64,000 nucleotides of DNA from Bacillota bacterium (GTDB taxonomy: Bacteria; Bacillota; Clostridia; DSM-8532): assembly GCA_023443745.1 (NCBI GenBank), contig JAEZTB010000048.1, positions 1 to 64,000 of the forward strand, read 5' to 3'. How positions within the stretch are numbered: position 1 is the stretch's first letter; each line of letters starts with the position of its first letter. The translations under genes and the position numbers were made by a program. Below are positions 1 through 7,500 of the stretch, one piece after another. The notes under the pieces are model-generated. The model saw nothing but the letters and a program-made list of their open reading frames with translations, did no database searches and had not been told where the DNA came from.

Positions 1-130
1 CATAAAAACTATATTTTGGGGAATAATCGTTACGAACTCTATCTTATTAAATCGAATTACATAAGCTAATCCTATTTACCAGAGAAGTGTCAAAAATCAC
101 TCATACACAGAAATCTTTTCATTCCCTCTT

Positions 131-394
131 ATGGTTATTTGTCTTTACATCATTGTTTATTTAATGCTTGCAATGCCAATATTTCTGTGCTTAAAACTAC
201 TATTCCCTATGTTGCCAATAACGGTAGGATTCGATATAGACATGATCTGGTTAAATATTTTAACTGCTATCGTTTTATCAGCAATAGGCTATATTATGAT
301 AAAAAAATTCAAAAAGTACGGTTCAATATTCTTTAGCTGGGTCTCCGGATACTATGGAAAAAGCTTCAAATTCATCAATGGGAAACAATGTTAA
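131..394 (+). CDS. hypothetical small membrane protein (doubtful)
   Basis: An 87-residue ORF with two hydrophobic stretches (about residues 3-30 and 38-58) followed by a short basic, aromatic tail. I do not recognise a family. There is no clear Shine-Dalgarno sequence upstream of the ATG, and the gene is the only plus-strand candidate near the window edge. It could be a real two-helix membrane protein, the degraded end of a larger gene, or a chance ORF in AT-rich DNA. The neighbouring small ORFs are on the other strand, so no operon context helps. Confidence 0.3.
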   Translation: MVICLYIIVYLMLAMPIFLCLKLLFPMLPITVGFDIDMIWLNILTAIVLSAIGYIMIKKFKKYGSIFFSWVSGYYGKSFKFINGKQC

Positions 395-560
395 CACTGT
401 TCCAACATAATAATAGATAGTTTGATAGATATCCTTACTCTCTCCTTGCATGAAGCAGAATTTAGTTTTTATTTCTTCAGGACTCATTTAATATATTGGT
501 GTACTTCTTTTTGTTTCACAAAAAAGTATTTCTATTTTATAGTTTACTTTTCTACATGCA

Positions 561-752
561 TCAATATATCTTTTTAAAACCTAATATCATTACAAACATC
601 AACACAGTAGCATTAAAATCTGATAACATAACGCTTCTATCGATATAATTATTAAAGAAGTTAATCTCATCAGTACTTAACCCTGGAAAATACTTATCAA
701 TCGGCCATACATCTTCCTTCAACACCATAATAGTTTTTATAACCATTTGCAT
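561..752 (-). CDS. hypothetical small protein, possible remnant downstream of the RHS locus
   Basis: A 63-residue ORF with a polar N-terminal half and a hydrophobic C-terminal half (about residues 44-58). The only ribosome-binding candidate is a GGAAG two bases from the ATG, which is too close to be convincing. It lies downstream of the RHS gene and the candidate immunity genes on the same strand, where orphan immunity genes and gene scraps commonly collect. No family recognised. It may be a fragment. Confidence 0.3.
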   Translation of the reverse strand: MQMVIKTIMVLKEDVWPIDKYFPGLSTDEINFFNNYIDRSVMLSDFNATVLMFVMILGFKKIY

Positions 753-814
753 AACTTCCGACTAGTCTCTTTAATATAAAACCATTTGGATTGTAGTTTG
801 CTTCTTTTTTCACG

Positions 815-1054
815 CTACTCGCCCATAGAAGGTGTTACAATAATAATATCTGTTGAGCCCGCTTTCCAGTCAACATCCCAATCACGAAAATGTGAATGAC
901 ATAGATCCACTTCACCAACAACTTTACTACACTGTTCTTTTACCTCATGCAAAAACTTAATTATCTTATTTAATCCTTCTATATCGGATTGAAAAGTAAC
1001 CTCTTGTAGTTCTATTAATTCTTCACTATCTTTTTGATATCCAAATACTTTCAT
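815..1054 (-). CDS. candidate immunity protein (Imm32-like), downstream of RHS
   Basis: A 79-residue soluble protein opening with a K-V-F-G-Y / S-E-E-L-I-E-L / E-V-T-F pattern and ending with an I-I-V-T-P-type strand. This resembles, from memory, small alpha/beta immunity-type proteins of the Imm32 kind found beside polymorphic toxins; the assignment is not certain. The ATG is preceded by a good GGGGA ribosome binding site about 7 bases away, so it is probably expressed. It is the second recognisable gene after the giant RHS gene, separated from the first by a repeat element at 1141-1203. Whether it neutralises the present RHS C-terminus or is an orphan from an earlier toxin tip cannot be told. 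Confidence 0.5.
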   Translation of the reverse strand: MKVFGYQKDSEELIELQEVTFQSDIEGLNKIIKFLHEVKEQCSKVVGEVDLCHSHFRDWDVDWKAGSTDIIIVTPSMGE

Positions 1055-1140
1055 AATTATTTCCCCGCTTATTATTTAAGCAATCTATTGTTTTATTACC
1101 AGCATACAAAAATATTATACTTTTATTCTTTTTTGTTCGG

Positions 1141-1203
1141 TCTTACCAAATTATCACCCTGGTAAACTACAGGGACAAAGGACTAGTCCCTTTGTCCCTA
1201 TTT
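1141..1203. repeat. dispersed repeat element, copy A, with hairpin
   Basis: The element starts with TCTTACCAAATTA, continues with ACCCTGGTAAA, and ends in a palindrome whose arms are GGGACAAAGGACT and AGTCCCTTTGTCCC (about 1172-1198). A second copy in the same orientation lies at 11626-11700 with the same order of blocks. The palindrome can fold into a strong hairpin and could also end transcription from either side, although no long T-run follows. Confidence 0.6.
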
Positions 1204-1258
1204 AAAAGAACTTTCATATTTCACCTTTATTTGGATTAACAATAAAGTATTTCCTTCG

Positions 1259-1564
1259 TTAATTCTTCTTAAATAAGTTTATCCATAACTTCTTTTTATT
1301 CTCGAATTTAGGAGACATCTCTAATTCGAGGTTCCATTTCTTTATCATTTCTTTAAGTTCAGCTGCTATTTGATTTTTTTCTTCTTCAGTAATTTCTGCT
1401 CCTTCGGTCTTTATTTTTTCGAATCTTTCTGAAAAAATATCATCAAATAATTTGTTTAATATATCAATACGCTGTGATTCACAAATTTTTATTTTTTTAC
1501 TCTTCTGATAAAGTTCAGTATAGGTTTCTTTAATTATGCGAATTTCATTTTCATTTAATATCAA
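1259..1564 (-). CDS. hypothetical helical protein, candidate cognate immunity/partner of the RHS C-terminus
   Basis: A 101-residue, highly charged, probably all-helical protein rich in Glu, Lys and Ile, with no signal peptide or membrane segment. The start is TTG at 1564: a strong GGGAGG lies about 8 bases upstream, whereas the ATG inside that stretch runs into a stop at once. It begins 18 bases after the stop codon of the giant RHS gene on the same strand, the usual place for the immunity gene of a polymorphic toxin. I do not recognise the family, so the immunity role rests on position only. It could equally be a small accessory protein. Confidence 0.65.
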   Translation of the reverse strand: MILNENEIRIIKETYTELYQKSKKIKICESQRIDILNKLFDDIFSERFEKIKTEGAEITEEEKNQIAAELKEMIKKWNLELEMSPKFENKKKLWINLFKKN

Positions 1565-1582
1565 AATACATTCCTCCCTATG

Positions 1583-4500
1583 TTATCTCCTATTATTTAT
1601 AGCCTTTAAAACAACTTCCAATGCATCTTGAAGACTTTCTGCTTCTGCACTAGATTTCAATACATCATAAACTTGTTGGGTAGTTTCGTATCCTATTACC
1701 TCTTGAGATACATCTTTTATACTTGTGGTTACCTTTTTTAAGGCTTGATTTAAACGTGTCCCGGGCTTTTGAATAAATTGTCCATTACTAGGGTTTCTTA
1801 ACGGTTGCTTAAGCAACAACTCCGCTTCCTCAACCACTTCTTTTGAAGCAGTCGAAACTAATCTTTTTGAACTCACCGTTCCCTTAGCAACAGTATTTTG
1901 CAAAGCATTTGATGTAATTTTTTTAGTAACAGCATTTACTGCCTTTGTTGTTAGTCCACCAAGAACTGATGATACTACAACATCGGTTGTAAACGAAGCA
2001 ACATCAAATATTAACTTAACACTCTCATCATAATGACCTACAGCTTTTTCTCTTAATTCATTAGATGTTTGTAAATTACTCATACCTGAACGCATTATCG
2101 AGTCTCCAAAATCTTTGATTGATTTTTGAAAACTTGATTCAGGTATGTTGTAGGGTACTAATCTATTATCTGGCCCGGCTATACTTTTTATATAATTACC
2201 AGTAAATAATTTCGCAGTACCTATTGTATCATTAATAAACTTCCCAGCAAGTGCCTCAGACATTGAAGTCTTTTTTTCAAGTGGATTGTTAATTTGATAT
2301 TTACCCGCATCAGCAGGGTTATAAATGATAATAGGTTTATAAGTATTCCCCATCCCCTGACTTAATGAATTGGTATTAAAAATAGCTTTTGTTACTTTTT
2401 CTACACCACTTTTCAGTGCATTTCCTACTGATTTTATTACATTTGCTATAGGTTTAATAGAATTAATAACGGAGGTCACAGCACTTTTAACTTGGGGTAC
2501 TATAGTATTTGCCTTTGTGCTGCCAACAGCCTCCTTGATAATTGGTACTTGCGGCTTATTAATAGCAGAGCTTTGACTTTCTGCTTTGGCTAACAACACC
2601 TCTGTTCCAGTTGACGGAGTAACACTGCTAGAAGAAGTAGTTTTTGTACTTATTACCTTGCTATAAGCTTGAGTTTTCGGCAGTGGTCCGTATTCATTAA
2701 GTTCATCTTTGTGTTCATTATACCACTCCTGTGGAGTAAAGGGCACAAAGTCTACTCCCGAAGTTTCATCTGTTTGGGTGTATGTTTTTGTGTATATATA
2801 AGAGTCTATTACTTCTTCAGTAATATCGCCCTGATCCTCCACATATTTGGCGTGCTTATACCAAACATCATATTCCCAGTGTTCACTTACACTTTTGCTC
2901 CAGTGAGTGTACCAACCATCTGATCCCTTTTCTGTATTACTACTGTTTAAAACTGGGCTATCTTGCCAATAACGCGTTTTGGCATATAAACGGTATCTAT
3001 ATCCGGTGCCATAATCATCAGTCTCAGACCAGTATTCTCTCATATCCGATTCAGCATAACCCAGAGGATCCCACCTATTAACAGGATTATTGCCTACATA
3101 GGCATACCTGTTCTGGGTATAGGGCTTTAACAAGTCACCATAGTAAGAGTCTTCGGTGGTGAAGCGTCCGACATTGGGGGAATACCATCTGGAGTGCATG
3201 TCTACAAGGCTTGCCTTGGGGTCGTATTGCTGGCCTGTATAACCGAATGTGTTATAGGGTGCGGTTATTCCTGTATAGATGTTACCGAATACGTCATAGC
3301 GGTAATCTTCAATCACATCACCATGGCGATTTGTAATGGCGGATACGTTTCTAAGGCCATCATAATGATAGTACATTAGCCCACCGGTTGTTTTAAGGTC
3401 CGGGCCGCGACCATCAAGGCCATGGTTCCCAAACATTTTCTTGGAAACGATGCTCTCGTTGGCGTAATAGTACTCTCCCAATGGGGAGCCATTACCGGTA
3501 TATTCATTCAGAACATTGACTCCAAAACCGTCGTAAAGATATCTTGTTACATCTGTTTCAATCTTTAAAGGCTTATTGGGCTTATTGTTATTACTGCTAC
3601 CATTACTATTGCCATTTCCATTACTATTGTCTTTGTCATTACCATTACCTTTATTTTTCCCGTTACCATTCCCTTTACCGTTTCCGTTGTTTGTTCCGCT
3701 TCCATTTTTTATACTGCTTCCACCATTGCCGTTCGACTTGGATTCCTTAAGCTGTCCCGGAGGGATAAAGCCTGCGTTTCCATTTCCGGAGTTATTCCCG
3801 GAGTTATATCCGGGGTTCTCCTTATAGTAGGCTTCGGTACGGCTTGTCTTTCTGCCAAAAGCATCATATTTATAAGCCACATAAGAACCATCACCATATT
3901 CTACTCTTTCGAGCATTCCAGACGGTGTATAGCTATAACTAATATCATAGTTGCCGCTAGTTGCCTGTTTAAGGTTACCATCGGCGTCATAACTGTACTG
4001 TTTCTGCCCGTCATTTAGAAGTCTGTTGGCGGCGTCGTAGGTATAGTTCATGGTACCATAATCAGTTGTCATGCTTGTCCTGTTTCCAACGGCATCGTAG
4101 GTATAGGCAGCTTCTGATGTAGGGTCCATGAGGTAATCGGGTTGTTCCTGATATTTGAGATAACCAGCTTCAGTTTCCTCTAATGTGATTTCGATCTCCC
4201 AAGGCTTTGGCTTCTTCTCCTTTTTAACCTTGTCATTGATTTTCTTTACCTTTTCAGCATCATTACCTTTGCCATTATTCTGTTTGTCTTTATTCTTGTC
4301 TTTCCCGTTTCCGTTGTCATTGTTCTTGTCTTTTCCGTTACCATTGTTGCCATCTTCTTTTTGATTGCCTTTGCCATTCCCGTTATTTCCATTGTTGTTT
4401 TCATTGCCCTTACCATTGCTGTTTCCATTATTGCTGTTCCCGTTATCATTACCATTCCCATTGCCATTGCCATTACCGTTATTACCATTCACATTACCGT

Positions 4501-7500
4501 TCCCATTGCTGTCACCACTGTTACCATTGCCATTATTTCCATTACCATTTCCACTGTTCCCGCTACCCTTATCCTCATCTTTCTCTTTACCGTTACCATT
4601 ACCGTTATCGTTATCTTTATTGTTTCCATTCCCGTTTGCTGCAACTGTAATGACCTGTTCTATAGCATTGAACGTAAATGCCAGGAATTTCTTTGCAGGA
4701 TTGCTTTTACCATTGGATTTTTCTTTCTCTTCTTTTTGTTTGTCATTTTGCTTTTCCTCTTCTTGTGTTACCTGCTTTTCTTCACCGTTTGCCGGTTCGC
4801 TTATATTCAGAGTTGCACCTACCGAGTTATCCTGCTCTATCGGACTTAATCTTTCAGGCAGTACCAGTTCCTTTTCACGTATGCCATTAATCTTTTCAAT
4901 GGGGTACTCCACATGGATAATACGATTCAAATCATCGTACTCAAAGGTCGTTACAGCCCCATCCTCTTCTATTTGTCTTATCTTGTTGCCTGCTTCGTCA
5001 TATTCATAGGTATAGGAAGAAATAATACCATCTGGTCCTTTGTTCACGATGCTTTCAAGGTTCCCATCGCTATCATAGTTTGTTTCAACAGATGTACCAT
5101 TGGGGTGTTTTCTTAGAACTTCTCGACCCAGCTCATCATACTCAAAGGAAGTAACCCTTCCCTCCGGATCGGTCATAGTCTTAACCTGATTGTTTTCATT
5201 ATAGGAATAGGTGATAATCCTATCCTCGGGGTCTGTAATACTTGTTCTGTTCCCTAATGCATCATAAGTGAATGAAGATGTTTTTTCCATCAATCCATCG
5301 GTTTGTGAAATCAACCTGCCAAGGGAATCATAGGTGAAAGACAGGTTTGAATCCTTGGAGGAAGCATGGGTAACCTGCCCAAGAAGGTCATACTCAAAGC
5401 CAACAGTGTCACCATTTTCATAGCGGATTTGAGTTAATTCACTTCTCTTATTATAGTTGAAGGCTGTATCCTGATCTTCTGCATTACTCTCCTTTGTCAA
5501 TCTGTTGGACAAATCATATTCATAGGTTTTTGATTGGCCTGTGGCATTTGTCTCTCTTATGAGATTCCCATTAAGATCATACTGGTATTTTGTTGAATTA
5601 CCTTTGGCATCAGTATTTTCTATAAGATTACCGGATTGATCATAGGTGTAAAGGGTGCTGCTGCCCAGAGCATCTGTCACCTGGGTTAATTGTCCGACCG
5701 CATCATAGTTGTAGGAGGTTTCTCTGCCCATGGGATCAATGACATTGGTAAGGTTTCCAATAGCATCATATTGATAGGTATTGGCAAAGCCATTTGGAGT
5801 GCTTTCGGAAGCAAGTCTGTCAAGCTCATCGAATTCGTATCCCCATATTTGCCCGGCAGCATCCGTATAGGAGATCAGGCTTCCAACGCTGTTATAGGAT
5901 AAAGTGCTTTTGTGCCCTATAGGATCAGTTATTTCGGTGAGACGTCCTAAAAGGTCATAAGTTCTATTGGTAACCCTTCCCAACGGGTCCTTGACGCTTA
6001 TGGGGTTTGATTCTTCGTCGTAGGTTGTCTCATATACATTGCCCTGGGCATCTGTTATATGGGTCATCCTGCTGAGGGCATCATAGGTGTAAGATATTAC
6101 ACTGCCCAATGGATTGGTTTCCTTAATAAGCCGGCTTGCTCTGTCATAATCATAGGAAGTAACCGCTCCAAGGGGATCGGTAACAGAAGTAAGTCTGTTA
6201 GCCGCATCATAGGCATAGAGGGTTTTAGCCCCAAAGGAATCCGTAGTTTCCTTAACGTTTCCCAAAAGATCATAGGCATAGGACAAGCTCCCGCCCCTGG
6301 GATCGGTAACTCGGGTAAGCTCTCCTCTTTGTGAATAAGAATAGGATGTCCTGGCTCCACGGGGATCAGTAACCTCTGAAAGCATGCCAAGAGCGTTATA
6401 GGCATACTGATAGCTTCTTTCCAAGGCATCCTTTTCTTCTTTGACACGTCCCATCGCATCATATGAAAAGCTGTGTACATTTCCTGCCTCATCTGTTACA
6501 GAGGACACATTTCCTGCACTATCATAAGTGTAGGATAATTTACCTCCAACAGCATTAACAATGTCTTGTAGACGCCCTGCCTGGTCATAAGCATACTGGG
6601 TTTCTCTTCCAAGGGGATCCATTTCAGCCGTAAGCCTACCTGCTAGGTCATACTGATAGGTTGTCTTTTCTTTATCGGCTGTTGTTTGGGAGATAATATT
6701 GCCAATAGCGTCATAAGTGTATTCAGTTACTGCGCCCCTTCTGTCCGTCTGGCTAATCAACCTGCTTAATAGATCATAGGAATAGCTGGTAGTGTTTCCA
6801 AAAGGATCTTTGACTGACACAGGTTGTCCAACCTTGTTATATTCAATTGTCTGAGAATTCCCGAGAGGGTCTATTTCTTTAACGACATTGCCTATTGCAT
6901 CGTATTCATAGGAATAGGCTGCACCTATAGGGTCGGTAACGCGTGCTAGACGGCCGGCCTTGTCATATTGATAGAAAGTAACTGCACCAAGGGCATTGGT
7001 TACACTGGATAAATTACCATTTAGATTATAGGCATAAGCAGTTTTTGCTCCAACTGCATCGGTTAAGGAAAGTAAATTCCCCTCTGCATCATAGTCATAG
7101 GTTGATTTATTCCCTAATGGATCAATGACCGCTATAGGCAGACTAAGGCTGTTATATTGATATTGGGTTATGTTTCCGAGAGGATCTTTTGACGCTACCA
7201 TTCTGCCAAGCAAGTCATAGTCCATGGTTGAAACAGCTCCATCAGGCGTTTTTACACTTTTCACCTGACCCATGGCGTCATATTCATATTGAACGGCATG
7301 ACCTAAGGGATTAGTGATTGAAAGAACTTTTCCGGAAGGGCTGTATGCATAGGTTGTTGTTCTTCCAGTTGGGTCGGTGGAGGCCGTGAGGTTTCCGGAA
7401 GCATCATATTGCATTTCGGTTGCGGCACCATCGGGTCCTACGCTTTTTGTCAGTTGACCCATCACATCATAGATTAATTGAGTCTCATTTTCGAGAGCAT

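Noticed and set aside
3544..5009. Long plus-strand and alternate-frame minus-strand ORFs across the Asn/Gly tracts, rich in Leu/Pro/Phe or Met/Ile
   Set aside because: They are shadows of the repetitive RHS coding sequence; they lack ribosome binding sites and have extreme composition.
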